NCBI RefSeq assembly: GCF_036417845.1
Contig: NC_089980.1
Coordinates: forward strand, 112,927,169-112,991,168
DNA length: 64,000 nt
Direction: 5' to 3'
Origin: Apteryx mantelli
Taxonomy: Eukaryota > Chordata > Aves > Apterygiformes > Apterygidae
Shown here: positions 11,866 to 24,826 of the stretch, piece after piece
How the letters are laid out: every line of letters starts with the position of its first letter
Position numbering within the stretch: position 1 is the stretch's first letter
Program-made: the position numbers and the translations under genes
The notes under the pieces: model-generated
What the model saw: the letters and a program-made list of their open reading frames with translations, nothing else
Databases searched by the model: none
Told to the model about the DNA's origin: nothing

Positions 11866-11931
11866 AGGCACGCAGCTGGCTGGGAAGTCAGCGGATCTGG
11901 ATTCTGTTCCCAGCTCTGCCTCCACCCTGCA
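11866..11931 (+). mobile_element. MIR/CORE-SINE-like ancient remnant
   Basis: The segment reads as a decayed form of the MIR-type phrase 'gggagtca...gatctgg.ttctgttcccagctctgcc'. About 60 bp is recognisable and the flanks are unalignable by eye. Family assignment is from remembered consensus, so moderate confidence. Confidence 0.5.
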
Positions 11932-13559
11932 CAGGGGATTTATCTTCCCTTTGTCCTCAAGAGCTTTGCAGTCTGAAACCTTGGTGCCAAAAGCATCTGT
12001 TGTTGCTATAAGGTGCTACAGCAATGCACAGTTTGATCTGTGCTTTTTAAAAGGCTGCATTTCCCACTGGCATATGGCAGCCACAAGCACAGCGCTGGTC
12101 TGTACGGACCAGGAGACTGACGTGGCACAGTGAAGCTGACACTGTAATTGCACGTAAAGTGAAAAGCATTACGATAGGTTTTGTCTATCAAAACAGTCTA
12201 TCCATAGACCATTACAACAGCTGTGCCCAGAGTTTGAAAGAGATGACACAGTGACGGTCTTGCACAGCCATGTCATGCCTTTTAACACAAACAAATACAC
12301 AGTGTGTATAAATTTGATCTGTACTAGCAGTTTCCTTTTAAACAACTTTTACTGGTGGAACCCACTTGCAGTAAGGACTTGTGATCAGCCAGATTTGTGG
12401 CTGATTTGTGTGACATCTGTGGACTGTGCCCTGGGACACCACAGACTATGTGTGACTCCCAGGAGGCATTACAGACAGTGCTGAAAGCATTAAATACAAA
12501 TGCTGCATCTTCATGGCTTATCTCCAATTGCAGAAGCTGGTATGACAGGTCCTACTATGGCAGCCACTTCCAAAATCTCTTTCGGTGGGATAAGAAACAC
12601 TTACATAACATGAATTTTTCAATTTTGTGAACAGTTTGATGATTTCTGTCTGGATAGGAACAGGAAAAAAAAATCTGAGTTCAGATGTACCCAGCAAATC
12701 TCAGTTGCTCTGTACCAATGCTCCCGTGGGCTCCCCGCAGGCAGGGAGCTGTAAACAAACTCGGTCAGGATAGTCCAAGAAGCAAAGCTCAACTTCATCC
12801 AGAGGACCTGCAAAGAGTGTTTGTGGGGAGAAAGGCTAGTTTGCATCATCACTGGCCTCTGTCCCATAACCAAGGGAGATCCTCTAACTGAAATCAGTGC
12901 CAACCAACTGCATCCAAATATCAGTCAACTCACTCTCATCTTCCAGGATGTCTTCCTGGAGAGGAGAGGGCCGCTTTCAGGTTTGTGAGCATAGCTGTGA
13001 TCCCAAGCCCAGTACCAATGTACCTGAAGATGGCATCCCTGTTCCTCCCTTGGCTCCAGTCCTTCTCCCCAGGTACCTCACCCTCCTTCGGCTGCTGGGC
13101 TCTGCCTCCAGGCCGCCCTTCCCTGCCAGCCCTACCTTCTCCTTCAGGACACCCTCCCACCCTCTCTTTTTCCCTCTTTCCCCAAATTGGTCATTTTCAC
13201 AGTTTAGTCTCCTGTCCAGCTGCTTCTTCCACTCCCATGTAAGCTCTGCCTTCTGATCTAACCTCTCCTCCCTCAGAAAAAGGAAGCTCCTGCTCTTTTC
13301 CAGCTGCACACCGGCAACGCTGCACACCTAAGGGAGAAAAATAGAAGGCTGTGACTGCTTCCCCACTACCTAAATGACTGAAGAGCCAGAAAAAGTTGCA
13401 GTGTCAGATACAGTAGTGAGCCAGCCAATAGCCCTCTTAAAATACCTTGTATTATTTGTCATTATGAAGGAAGACTCTGCAAGGCTTACGCAGTCTGGAC
13501 ATGGGGGCCTAGGAGAGGTCAGAGTCCAGGTTATGCACCTGTGATTGGCTTTTTTGTCC

Positions 13560-13584
13560 GGGGGGGGGGGAGGGAGGGAAGGGG
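13560..13584. repeat. G-rich tract
   Basis: Eleven consecutive G followed by AGGGAGGGAAGGGG. It can form a G-quadruplex. Preceded by a T-rich segment. Confidence 0.85.
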
Positions 13585-15341
13585 AAAAATGAAAGATATT
13601 GAAAAGCTCCATTTTGGCCAAACTCAGCTTATCTGACTGCCCCCTTAAAGAAACAAGCTGAGATTTCAGTGTGGGCGGAAGGAGACAGGTCTGGCATAGA
13701 GAAAGATATGTAAATTGTCTGCAAGAAGACAGACATTTTAAATTCTGCTTTTATCTAGAAAGACAGGAGAGCAGACAGTAGAAATGGAGACCCACAAGCC
13801 ATATAAAGGGCGAGAAGCTGAGGAGGACCCACCAAAGGCAACCTGATAAAGTGATTAGATAGTAAGGAGGGAAGCCAAGAGTGGGCAGAACAAGAGAAAG
13901 CTAGGGAAGATTAGACATCAGGGAGAGGGTGACAGTGTCTGTGAAGCCTGATAGTCCAAGGGAGATAAGGTATTATTTGGGATTGAAGGCCTTTTTTATT
14001 TGCAAAATTTTATCTTAAAAAGAAAATTAAAAAACACCTTTAATTTTGAGCCACTCCTTGCAACTTAGAAGTCCTCAAATGATTGCCAAGGAATGCTTTT
14101 ATATCTTACCTCATTTGCTTTGGTATGCAGAGAGGTAGGCAGGTAACTTCTGTGCATTTGGTTAAAATGGAACAGTTTTTTGATATATAACCATTAATGC
14201 TTTTTCAAAAAATTCTAATAGTTCCTTCTCACTAAAAAAAGCTGAGGTTTCCCTCCTCCATATATGTCTTTCTGTGTGATATATGTGAACTGAAAGGGAA
14301 AGAAGCATTTGTCAGATAAAATGGAAATTTTAAAGGGAGACCAGGCTTTTGGGCATTTTGACCCTCAGTCAGTAAAACTCAGAACTATGATCAAAGAATT
14401 TGCTGTTGTGAAAAAGGGGACTTTGTGAGATTGAGGCTGGAGAACTGCTGAGACCAGCACAACCTGTGCAGTACCCAGAGTGTCACAGTGATGATGGCTG
14501 TGTGTCAGCTGAAGCTTTTGTCACTCATGGTGGCTCCATGCTCCTCCCACGTCTGAGCTCCAGGTTCCCTGGATATCCCTGTGCACACCCCTCCAACAGC
14601 TGTGGGCAGCCAGACACCTGGGTAGGTCCAGTCAGTACCCAAATCAGAAATGTCTGTGTCCCAGAGGGACTCAGTTTGGAAGGTAAGCAACAGGCAATGG
14701 CAATGTTGGGGCCTTCACAAATTGCAGTAAGTGGCCACTTCTTTTTTCTAAAGATGGACTCACCAGAAAAATTTCAGTATGAGACCTTTGTGATTAAGGC
14801 ACTTCTCAGGAAGTGGAAGGCCAGATGCTAGATGCTATGCTGCCTGAAAGGGTACAAATACACATAATTTCCTCAGGGAGTACCTAAACCAGTTCATTAA
14901 CATGATTTCTAAAGGGGGTCTGGAAAAGGCTGGATTTTCCATCCCTCCTACTGAGCTTTGCTACCATAGAGCACAAAAGAGAACATATTTTTATATCTCT
15001 GTATAAATCTGTGATGTACTGACATATTCATTACTGTGCAATGTTCTGGTTGCCTAACCTCAAAAAGCATAAAATAGAGCTAGAGACGGCCAAGGCCAAA
15101 GAGGATGATCAGAAAAATAGAAGCTCTTTCATAACAAGGGAGACAAAGTAAATTAGGACTCTTACTCTTGGAAAATAGGCATCTGGGAGGGGAATATGAT
15201 AGGGGTACATAAAATTAAATCATCCAAGTAAATTGTGGAATCGATCACTTTAAGATATCATGGAGGCCAAAGTATGAAAGGGTTCAGCAGGGTATTAGCC
15301 AAAATAATGGAAAATATATAGCTATAGCAGCTAGATAGTGG

Positions 15342-15372
15342 CATCATCATCGCTATTATTATCATTATTATC
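15342..15372. repeat. ATC/ATT trinucleotide repeat
   Basis: Interrupted run of ATC then ATT triplets. Confidence 0.85.
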
Positions 15373-15517
15373 CGCTTTAATATTCAACATTCTGGTTGAT
15401 GTAGTCTGGGTGCCATCTCTGGTCAAGGAAGTCCCCAAACCACAGACTGCTGGAACGTGAAAAATATATTAGGGAAAGAATCATTTTGTACAGGCTCTGT
15501 TTTCCACATTCTTTCCC

Positions 15518-15592
15518 TAAGCATCCACATCCGTCAGAGAGAAAATATTGGACCTCTGGTCTGACTGTGTTAAGCAGTTTCTATGTTCTTAC
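15518..15592 (+). mobile_element. Ancient CR1-type 3' end remnant
   Basis: Contains a decayed version of the phrase near the 3' end of old reptile/bird CR1 families (GGACCTCTGGTCTGA, then a TTCTATGTTCTTA tail). Only the last ~75 bp is recognisable. It is more diverged than the other three CR1 copies, suggesting an older insertion. Assigned by remembered consensus. Confidence 0.5.
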
Positions 15593-17210
15593 ACAATTCA
15601 GTGTTAATTGAGAAGAGCACACAGAAGAAAGAAAGGATTGCAGCCTAGCAGGCAGGCATTGGGCTCTGAGTCCTGGGTTCAGGGCTGTGTCAGTATTTAA
15701 GCAATCACTAGTAGAATACAGAAAAAGGGAATACGGACCTCTGAGACCTCTCCCCTAGCAGGTAGACATCCCAATCACCAGGCTACACATGCAGCTACTC
15801 TGGTGTGAGCCCTGAACGTGGACTGATGGTTCCTCTTGGGGATAGTAGTTATCAGTTCGAACAGAGGTGGCTGAGTGTGCAACTAGATTCAGGTTTTCAC
15901 CTTTCTGGGTGAGTCCTCTAAACAAAATGGTATTGTGCAGAAGTACAACAAGTCCAGCTGCAGCAGCGCTGCCATGTCCCCTGACAGGGGGGGACAGAGC
16001 AGAGCCTGCCCAGCCCTGTCAGCTATCACAGCTCAGCAGCTCCTCTCCGGAGAGGACTCAGGGCTCTCGTGGAGCTGCTTCCCTAACAACCTTGACCAGG
16101 TGGATTTAAGGAAAACCTCAATGTTCCCTATTGGTTTTGCTATAGATCAGCATTTTCCAAACTGTTCTGCACTGTGGTCTTGCTCTAAGTGAATTCAATC
16201 ATTCACACTCTTCTCCCTAACTACTCAAGTTCAGTGACATGTTATCATTCCTATACTTGCTCTTTCTCATGCCCCAAGTACCTTCCCAGTCATCCCTTAT
16301 ACGTCATTAATGGGTACAACCCACATCTTGGGTAACACTGCTCTAACAGCTTGTTAACATTAACCAGCCCTTTGACTGAAGTACTAATTTCTTTGAACTA
16401 TGGAGATGCCTAGCCCTCCCCATGAAGTGGACAAAGACTTTAGGGCTCAGATATAGTTTTATCAAGGCCTGGCCATTTGTGCATAGAAAACATATGGTTA
16501 GCATACTCCCTGGCATGGTCCCACCCTGAGGTGACGAGCACTCTGCTAAGCAATGCCTGGCCATGGCCCAAGAGTTACCAAAGGCAGTAGGATGTGGCCA
16601 CACTGGGTGAGAGAGACTGGCTGTATGGACACAAGCTGTGCTGGCCTTAGAGCTAGTCATCCTCCTTAGACTGTTTCATTTACTAACAGATATATAGCTT
16701 ATGCACCTCACACCAACTTCCGCTGGACAGAACGGGTGTCTATAAATTAGGCATAATGGCATTTAACTTTTATATACCAAAATCATTGCTTGGTTTTGCT
16801 CCTAAATTCCCTACAGAACTAGAGGAATTTTATACCTTTGTGTTATATCCAGCAGCACTTGATGGAAAGTACTATATAGTACCCAAGGAGCCTTTCACAG
16901 TTGAGGAGACTGGTCAAGTACTGCAGCTCCAGGCAATGGCAAAAGCTCAGAAATTTTTGATTCAGCCTTGTGAAAGTAAAGCAGTATTTGAGTCTCATAT
17001 AACAAATGTTCTTACACATTGTCTTCAAGTCCAACTTTCTGTAAAACATCTGAAAAGCTACATCTAGACTTTGTGCCTGAAATAACAAACAGATGTTCTC
17101 ACGTGTGGAGGGGTGCCTGTTCCCTGCAGTGTAAGCAGGAACTTATTTGCTTTTATGATAAATGAATGTGCAGTTCAACTGCATGGCAGTTTAGAAATTA
17201 AAGAACATAA

Positions 17211-19575
17211 TCAAAGAATATTTGGGGTTGGAAGGGACCTCTGGAGATCATCTGGTCTAATCCCCTGCTCAGAACAGGGTCACCTAGAACAGGTTGCCCA
17301 GAACCCTGTCTGGTTAGGTTTTGAATATCTCAAAGGATGGAGATACAATCTCTCTGGACAACCTATCCCAATGTTCAACCATGCTCACAGGAAAAAAGTT
17401 TTTTATGTTTAAATGGAATTGTCTGAGTTTCAGTTTGTGCCCATTGCCTCTTGTCCTGTCACCAGGAAGCACTGAGAAGAGTCTGGCTCCATCTTCTTTA
17501 CTCTGCCCTTCAAATATTTATTCACATTGATAAGATGTGCCCTGAGCCTTCTCTTCTCCAGGCTGAACAGGCCCAGATCTCTCAGCCTATCCTCATATGA
17601 GAAATGGCCCAGTCCCTTTACCATCTTTACATCCCTTTGCTGCACTTGCTCCAGTAAATCTATGTCTCTCTTGTACTGGGGGAGCCCAGAACTGGACACG
17701 ATACTCCAGGTGTGGCCTCGCCAGCGCTCAGTAGAGGGGAAGGACTTCCCTTGACCTGTTGTCAATGATCTGCCTGATATAGCCCAGGATACCCTTGGTC
17801 TTCTTGCCACAGGAACGCATTGCTGGCTCATGGTCAACTTGTCCACCAGGACCTCCAGGCCCTTCTCTGCAAAGCTTCTTTCCAGCAGGTCAGCCCCCAG
17901 CCTGTACTGCTGCATGGGGTTATTCCTCCCCAGGTGTAGGACTTGGCATTTCCCTTTGTTGAATTTCATGAGGTTCCTCTCTGCCCATTTCTCCAGCCTA
18001 TCAAGGTCTCTCTGAGAGGCAGCACAGCCCTCTGGTGTATCAGCCATTCCACCCGGTTTTGTATCATCTGCAAACTTGCCAAAGGTGCATTCAGTCCCAT
18101 CATCCAGGTCATTAATGAAGATGCTAGATAGGTTTGGCACTGGTATTGACACCTGGGGTGCTCCACTAGTGACTGGCCTCTAGCTGGACTTCGTGCCACT
18201 GATCACAACCTTCTGAGCCCTGCAATTCAGTCAGTTTTCAGTCCACCTCACTGTCCACTTATCTAGCCTGTACTTCATCAGCTTGTCTGTGAGGATGTTA
18301 TGGGACACAGTGTCAAGAACCTTACTGAAGTTGAGATAAACAATATCCACTGCTCTCCCTCATCCATCAAGCCAGTTTTCTCATTGTAGAAGACTCTTGG
18401 GTTAAGTACAATCTCCTCTTCATTAATCCATGCTGACTACTCCCAACTACCTTCTTTTCCTTAATGTATTTGGAAATGGTTTCAGGATTATTTGCTCAAT
18501 CACCTTGCAGGGGCTGAGGTGAGGCTGACCATCCTGCAGTTCCTCAGGTCCTCTTTCTTGTCACTCTTGAAGATAAGAGTGACACTTGCTCTCTTCCAGT
18601 CCTCAGGCATCTTCCCCAATCACCACGACCTTTTCGAAGATAATCAAGAGTGGCCTCACATTGACCAGCTCCCTCAGTGATCATGGGTGCATCCTTTCAG
18701 GTCCCATGAACCTCTGTACATCCAGTTTGTTTAAATGTTCCCTAACCTGATCCACCTCCATCAAGGATAAGTCTTCATTGTTCAAGCCTTCCCCTCTGGT
18801 CTCAGGGGCTTGGGATTCCCAAAAGCCAGTCTTACCAATAAAAACTGAGGCAAACAAGGCATTAAGTACCTTGGACTTCTTCACGTCCTTTGTCTCCGGG
18901 GCCTCTGCCCCATTCAGCAGCATGCCCACATTTTCCCTAGTCTTCCCCTTGCTGCTGATATACCTGTAGAAGCCTTTTTTGTTGCCCTTCACTTGCCTTG
19001 CCAGATTCATCTCCAGATGGGCTTTGGTTTTCCTAACCCCAACCCTGCATGATCAGTGTCTCTGTAGCCCTCATGGGTCCCAACTTCCACCTCTTGTATG
19101 CTTCCTTTTGATGTTTGAGTTTAGTCAGGAGTTGCTTGTTCATCCATGCAGACCTCCTGCCACCTTTGCTTGATTTTCTGCTTGTTACAATGGACCATTC
19201 TTGAGCTTGGAGGAGGTAAAATCAATCATTTCTCTTGGACCCCTCTGTCCTCCAGGGCCATATCCCATGAGATTCTTCCAGGCAGGTCCCTGAACAGGCC
19301 AAAGGCTGCTCTCCTGAAGCCCAGGGTTGTGACCCTGCTTTTTGCCTTGCTGCCTCCTCGCAGGATCCTGAACTCCACCATCTCATGGTCGCTGCAGCCA
19401 AGGCTAATCCTGACCTTTACATCCCTAACCAGTCCTTCCTTTTTTGCAGTTATGAGGTCCAGCAGAGTGCCTCTCCTTGTCAGCTTTTCAATGACTTGTG
19501 TCAAGAAGTTGTCATCAGATCACACAACATTGCTGTGTGTGAAGGAACGTTATAGGTCCTCTCTGAATATCTCAG
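17211..19575 (-). mobile_element. CR1 LINE, 5'-truncated, ~2.4 kb, defective
   Basis: Minus-strand CR1 non-LTR retrotransposon. Reading from the high coordinate, the end of the endonuclease-linked region of ORF2 appears first (LLDLITAKKEGLVRDVKV, GCSDHEMVEFRILRGG, about 19226-19504). Next comes the connector (NKKGFYRYISSKGKTRENVG, about 18681-19010), then the reverse transcriptase with the FADD catalytic motif (near 18063-18074) and the C-terminal region ([24 protein letters not shown]). The 3' end falls at about 17211-17235 (TTGGGGTTGGAAGGGACC on plus). The ORF is broken into several frames by indels and stops, and the region between SWAISGR and GLPQYKRD is shortened relative to the 52-kb copy. 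The N-terminal endonuclease and ORF1 are missing, as is usual after truncated reverse transcription. It is not a host gene. Confidence 0.93.
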
Positions 19576-22130
19576 ACTAAAATGTATTAGGGCAAACAAA
19601 CAGTATGGGATCTTCTCCAAGCAGAAGTGTTGCAGGGCCTAAATACAGCACTGGGAAGTTTGGATGAGATGAGAGTAGTGTGTCCTGATGCTCAGAAGCT
19701 GGGTACCACAGGTGTCCCTCCTCCCTGCCTTCTGTTTCTGTGTGTACCCAGGACCCATGAGGAAACCAAGGCATCTCAGAAAGGCTGCAGGACTGGGAGC
19801 AGCTCAGGTGTCTTGGACCCACCTGCAGATCTTCTGTCCTCTACAGATAAAAAGTGGAAAAAGTTGTGTGGGACCAAAGAGAGAGGGAGGTGCAAAGACG
19901 GGAAGAGAAAGGAGAGAAGCTAAAGGGGCATTTTAATAGGGGTTCCGATACTTCCTCAAATACAGACCAACAGGTCTGGTTATATCAATGCATGTTTTGC
20001 ATTGCCTTTAATTGTGTCAGGTAGCAGCTGGGTAGTCACATCCACAATTTAATTTTAGTTATTTCAGAACAGAACATATTCCTTTTATGCTCACTTTGTG
20101 ATGAGTGATGCCCTCACACCCTCCCTCCCAAATGTTCCCACTGATACTTGCTCTCAACTTGCAGCTTGGTGCCTTTTCCCTAGACCATTTGCCGTGCTTG
20201 GAGGAACCTTCCTGGTCTTTCAAGCACAAACACATGACCCCTCTTCCTTCCAGTTCTCATCTTGCACATGGACTTCCAATGCTGGGCATGTTGCCAGTAC
20301 TACTGACTTCATGGTTTGCTTCTGAACTTTTACTGGTTGTATGGCAGTTATCTAACAAAAGACAGCACCTCAAAGCAGGGATTGTTGCCTGTTATGACTC
20401 TGCAGAGCAGTGCAAATCTTTGATCAATTATCTGATGACAATTGATGTCCACAGTGTTTTATATCAAAATGAGGCAGGCAGCCAAATTCTGGTTCTCTCA
20501 CCTGTGTGGCTATAAATGTGGAGTAACAGCACCGAGGTTACCTCAGTGTTACAGCAAGAATAAATGACAGCAGAAAGTCACCTGGCAGGAGCTTTTTGTA
20601 ATTGGAATGGGTAAACAGATTATCTTTTGTTATTCTTATCTGCTTATCCATTCATTGGAAATGTTATATAACACACACCTGCAGTCAAGGTTTTTTTAAA
20701 CATATGAAGGCAACATCCTTAGAGTGCTTTGCAAATACACTGAATTTAATTTGGGGAAATCTTTGACATAACATTTTTGCAAGGGGAAGGCAGACACTTA
20801 CCTGCTGCCCAGTCCATTCAGCTACAGTGGATATTAGCATCATATGGATGGCAAGACAAAGGTGTTTCTGAGGAGCATTTTCCCCTTTTGAATATTCAGA
20901 AGTGTGCAGAACTGTATATATTAAGTACACATTTTACAGGAAAAGGTAAAGTCACAAAAAGCTACATTCTGATAAAAACTTCCTCCTTTACAAAGTTCAG
21001 ACACTAGGGTATATAATTCCACTGCATCTAGATCTTGTCCTTAATTGTCCTATTCATGGGAGATGTGAGAAAATGTCACATAATTTCAAATTAGAGCAAC
21101 AGAAGAAAGCGGTTATTGCATTACTGACATGTACTAAAACACATCTTTCTGACAAGGTAAAATAGCCTTTAGTGTATCCACATTTTAAAGCCTTTTCCTA
21201 CTGCCAGAGGACACAAAAGTGTAATTAGGCCCCAAAGTGCTTTAAGTGGTTTCTCTTAAATTATTCTCTTTAGTAGTTAAGTTAGCAAACAGTTCAAGAG
21301 TTTGAGGTGAAAACTGCTCATTTGTGCTGTTTTCACAGCAAGACTGAAATCATCTCATGCTGCAAACTGAATTTCTTGTGCACGCTGGAAAAAGGATTCA
21401 GAAATCAAGCAAGGGAGTGTGCACACAGTACAGCTCATTCTTTTGCTTTCAGAAAAGTCCTCCACAGGCCATGAAAACAGATTTGTAGCTACCATCATAC
21501 ATTTGGCTTCTGCAGTTGCTGCCCGGCAAAAAATACTGAGTTAGCATATCCTTTATAGCATTGTAAAAAGTTACAGAATCAGCTTAGGAATATTACAACG
21601 TTAATAATACCTTGTGCTTATCTAACAGGCTTGTTCAGTGACCTCATGATAAACACTGAACTTGACAGCTGGAAGGGGAAAGGGGGAACACGGTTTTAAT
21701 GAGAAGTACAGGAGTATTCAGACAACACGATGAAGGGCCTGTCGGTTTGCCAAGATTAAGGAATGTTTCATGGACAAAGGCAGGAAGTTCCCATTCCTTT
21801 TTCCCTGAGCAAGGCATTAAAGCTGTTTTTCCCTGCCACAGATGTCACCGTTTTCAAACATACATTGAAAACAAAAGGTATTTGTTCTTGCGCATTTAAA
21901 AATATACAGTTTCCTTTATATATAGGAGGAATATATCATTTTTCTTTTCTCTGTCAGATGTGGTATTTTTCTCTTTGGGCTCATGGCTATTCACATTCAA
22001 CATCCAATTGTTTCCCTTTGTGTTTTCAGAGTTTTCTTTAAAGCAATTGTTCGGCAGCAGAAGTAAATGAGCTTGCATATGTTTAGAAACACAGGAACAA
22101 CGAAACATTCAGCCTAGCTTGCCCGAACAG

Positions 22131-22160
22131 GTTTTGTTTTTGTTTTTGTTTTGTTTTTTT
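22131..22160. repeat. GTTTT(T) simple repeat
   Basis: G followed by T4-T7 in repeated units. Confidence 0.85.
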
Positions 22161-22951
22161 ACTTTAAAGGCAATTTGCAGCAGGAGAACTGCTTGAGAAT
22201 TCAGAGGGTTCAGGAGGAGGAGTTCATAGCAGCAACTGGGACTCTGCTGTGAGATTAGGGGCCAGATCCTCCCCTTCCTTTGGCTCCTGAAAGCTGAGTA
22301 AATGCCCAAACAGAGTCGAGAGAAGAATTTGATCTGTTTTCTTGCAATGGTATTCTGAGGGTAAATTACCATGATCAATGAGTTACTGTTTGTCATCTGA
22401 ACCGCAGTAACTGACAACGGGGCAATTGGCTCGAGGTTGCTCAGCTGCACAAGCAAAACCAAAGTCTGTAGCAACAGCAGAGTGGATTCTGCTTGTGGGT
22501 CTGGGGGAAGTAGGAAGAGCAAAGTGGGACCTGGGCAGGCGCGCAGGTGGCATGGGTTTTGGAAAAAAGCCTACAGGCGAGCAGGCAGCCCACTGCTGCC
22601 TGTGGCTTGCTCCTGTGGGCAGCTGCTGCACTTTGCTTGTACCAGGAACAAGTTTCACTTTGTGTTCCCAGCCTGTTGCAGTTGTGAAATAAAACATGTT
22701 ATTTAAATCTCTGTAGCTAACAAGTTGCACACAATAATCCCACAGGCTGACAGCAAACAGGTAATGGAGGCCAACTGTCATCTGGGAACCTGTTAAAGCA
22801 CTTATGTCTGATTGCCTGCACGTGCACTTCCTTAAATACTAGATGGCATTTTTAATCAGGGGTCTCAAAGAAGGCAATGGGACTGGAAGCGCTCAGGTCC
22901 TAATAAGGTTGAGACCATATTTTGCACTCTAAGAGCAATTTCCATTCATGT

Positions 22952-23035
22952 GGTCTGAAAGCACTGTGCAAATATTAACCAATTTGTTCTACTAACACAG
23001 GAATAAGTGACAGAGAGAGAAGTATCAGGGCACGT
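22952..23035 (+). mobile_element. Amniote MIR-like SINE remnant
   Basis: Contains TCTGAAAGCACTGTGCAAAT ATTAACCAATT, then further on AGTGACAGAGAGAGAAGT and AGGGCAC. This matches, in order, the CTCAAAGCGCTTTGCAAA...TTAA and GAGGCACAGAGAG...GGTCAC parts of ancient amniote MIR elements. It is heavily decayed. Confidence 0.5.
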
Positions 23036-24813
23036 TCTGCCCCTGCGCTGCAGCCATCCCTTCAGTCCCAAGCTGCAGTTGCTAGGTGGCACGCAACACT
23101 TCTTCTTAGGCCAGGAAATGAGGAAAGGCACCCAATTCGGTTTAAGCTGTCGAAGGTAATTTCAGGAGGCAGAATGTAATCATGCCGATTGGAATAGAGC
23201 CAAGATACTGATTAGCACCCTACAAAAAGTCCCAGGGGCTTGCTAATGATCAGGGCTATTTGATTAGCTGCTGTTGCTCTCTGAGTGCAGAGCACTGCAT
23301 TTTCCATCGCACTCAGCAGCTCCCTGGTGCTCTACCCTTGTGCTCACCCCCACCCACACACAGCACATAGGGGTCGGGGGGCACATTCAACATGCCTTTT
23401 TCACAGGGAAGGCAAGTGCTGCTGAAGCATAAAGGATTGCCCTTTGTATCATGGCCTGGCCTGAAGGGTGCCTGGAAGTGATTATGGCCATTGGTATCTT
23501 TTGTTTCTTCTCTTTTTGCCTTTCTTCGGAAGAAGCATTCAGGCATTTAGTGAAGTTTGAGAGGCTGTTTTCTCTCAGCTGGCTGTGTTGTTAGCACTAG
23601 CAAATGTTTCCAAAAAAAGCTAAGCTTATAGCTTCTATTACTGTTTTAAAGTAAGATATTTATGGTTCTATTTTTACCACCGGCATTTCAAAGAGAGAGT
23701 GTTAAAATAAATGTGATATGAATGGCTGTATTCCTTAGTGTTTTACAGTTTTGTTAGTCTGTTCAAAACTTCCTCTTCTGTTCCATGCTGCATTTCCTTG
23801 TTACCATCTCTTTAAACCTTATCGAATTTCTTTATGCTCCTCGGCTATTGTCCTTCAGATGTCTTTCCTCTGTTCTCTTTACTGTTTCCCCTTTCCAGGG
23901 TTCTGCATCATTTCCACCAGTTTTCAATTTTACTTTCCAAGCTTCTTTTTTGATCTGTTTTCTCAGCTAACTAAAATGTACTGCCAACAACATAAATATT
24001 TGTAATTTTATATATAATGTAAAAAGAAGGGAGGCACAGGAAGGAAGTATGTATTTTTAGAAGAAAAAGAGGATGTTCTAAAAGTACCTGCAGAGAGAGA
24101 CTAGCAATGCTGGTAATGACGTTGAAAGAATTGTGTGAATTCAAATGGATGAATGCTTTTATGATTTGGATTTATCTGAGGGATGAAACCCGGCCTGACA
24201 GAGGTCCTGACCACAGGGATCAGTCTGTTCTTAATTTAAGATGACAACATGATGATGCAAATTTACTGTGAAGAAAGAGATTTCTGTGTTCCTCTGGTGA
24301 ACTAGTCCCAAATACCCCAGTGCTGGACTATAGGGTTACAGTCAATAACCCTGGTTAGCAGAGCATAAACTGACAACCTGAAAGAGACCTCAATCAGTGA
24401 GGTGATAGGTGGACTTAGAAAATCCAGAGCAGGTGCTTGTTAAAACCACCTTGCAAATGGGAGAGGCCAACAGATCAGGTACCACAGAGGATGGAGGCAA
24501 TTCGCATTCCCAAACTTCTGGCTAGTTCTCATCCATTCAGCCTCAATCCATTGCCTTTCCCAACAGGTAGGAGCAAGTCTCCACAGTTATGCAAGCTGTA
24601 ATCTTTCACCAGGGTAGGCCCTTGGAGGTGGCACCAGGACGGCCAAGTCTAGCCCTGGCTGCTAGAGCTGAAAAACAGAACTCGGGGGAAAAAGATCCAG
24701 ACTTCTAAGCACAAGTAAAGAACTGTGTTTTTCCCGCTGACCAAAGTGTCTACTAACGATGTCTACTAACTACTAACTTTACTGTATAAATCCTGTATCT
24801 AGTCTGTGTGTGT

Positions 24814-24826
24814 GGGGGGCGGGGGG
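24814..24826. repeat. G6-C-G6 run after a TG repeat
   Basis: Two G hexamers separated by a single C, preceded by a short TG repeat. Possible G-quadruplex former. Confidence 0.8.

Larger units (their letters stand above)
9331..13559. other. Intergenic segment of higher GC content
   Basis: Visibly richer in G+C than its flanks, with many overlapping ORFs in several frames on both strands, including a 256-codon minus ORF at 9335-10105. That is expected when stop codons are rare by composition. It contains the 25-bp minisatellite (10371-10601), a decayed SINE-like segment (11866-11931), a pyrimidine-rich stretch at about 13020-13290 and a G run at 13560. No exon with a family match was recognised. 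Confidence 0.55.
13585..17210. other. Intergenic DNA with an old CR1 tail and trinucleotide repeat
   Basis: No gene recognised. It holds an ATT/ATC trinucleotide repeat at 15342-15372, a decayed CR1 3' end at 15518-15592 and unique sequence. A 103-codon ORF at 16756-17067 has a favourable start context (A at -3, G at +4) but no recognised family. ORFs of this length are expected by chance in this much AT-rich DNA. Confidence 0.55.

Noticed and set aside
16756..17067. 103-codon + strand ORF with a favourable start context
   Set aside because: ORFs of this size are expected by chance in 64 kb of AT-rich DNA, and no family or splice signal is recognisable.
17430..18152. 240-codon minus ORF as a host gene
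   Set aside because: It is CR1 reverse transcriptase C-terminal sequence, part of the retrotransposon.
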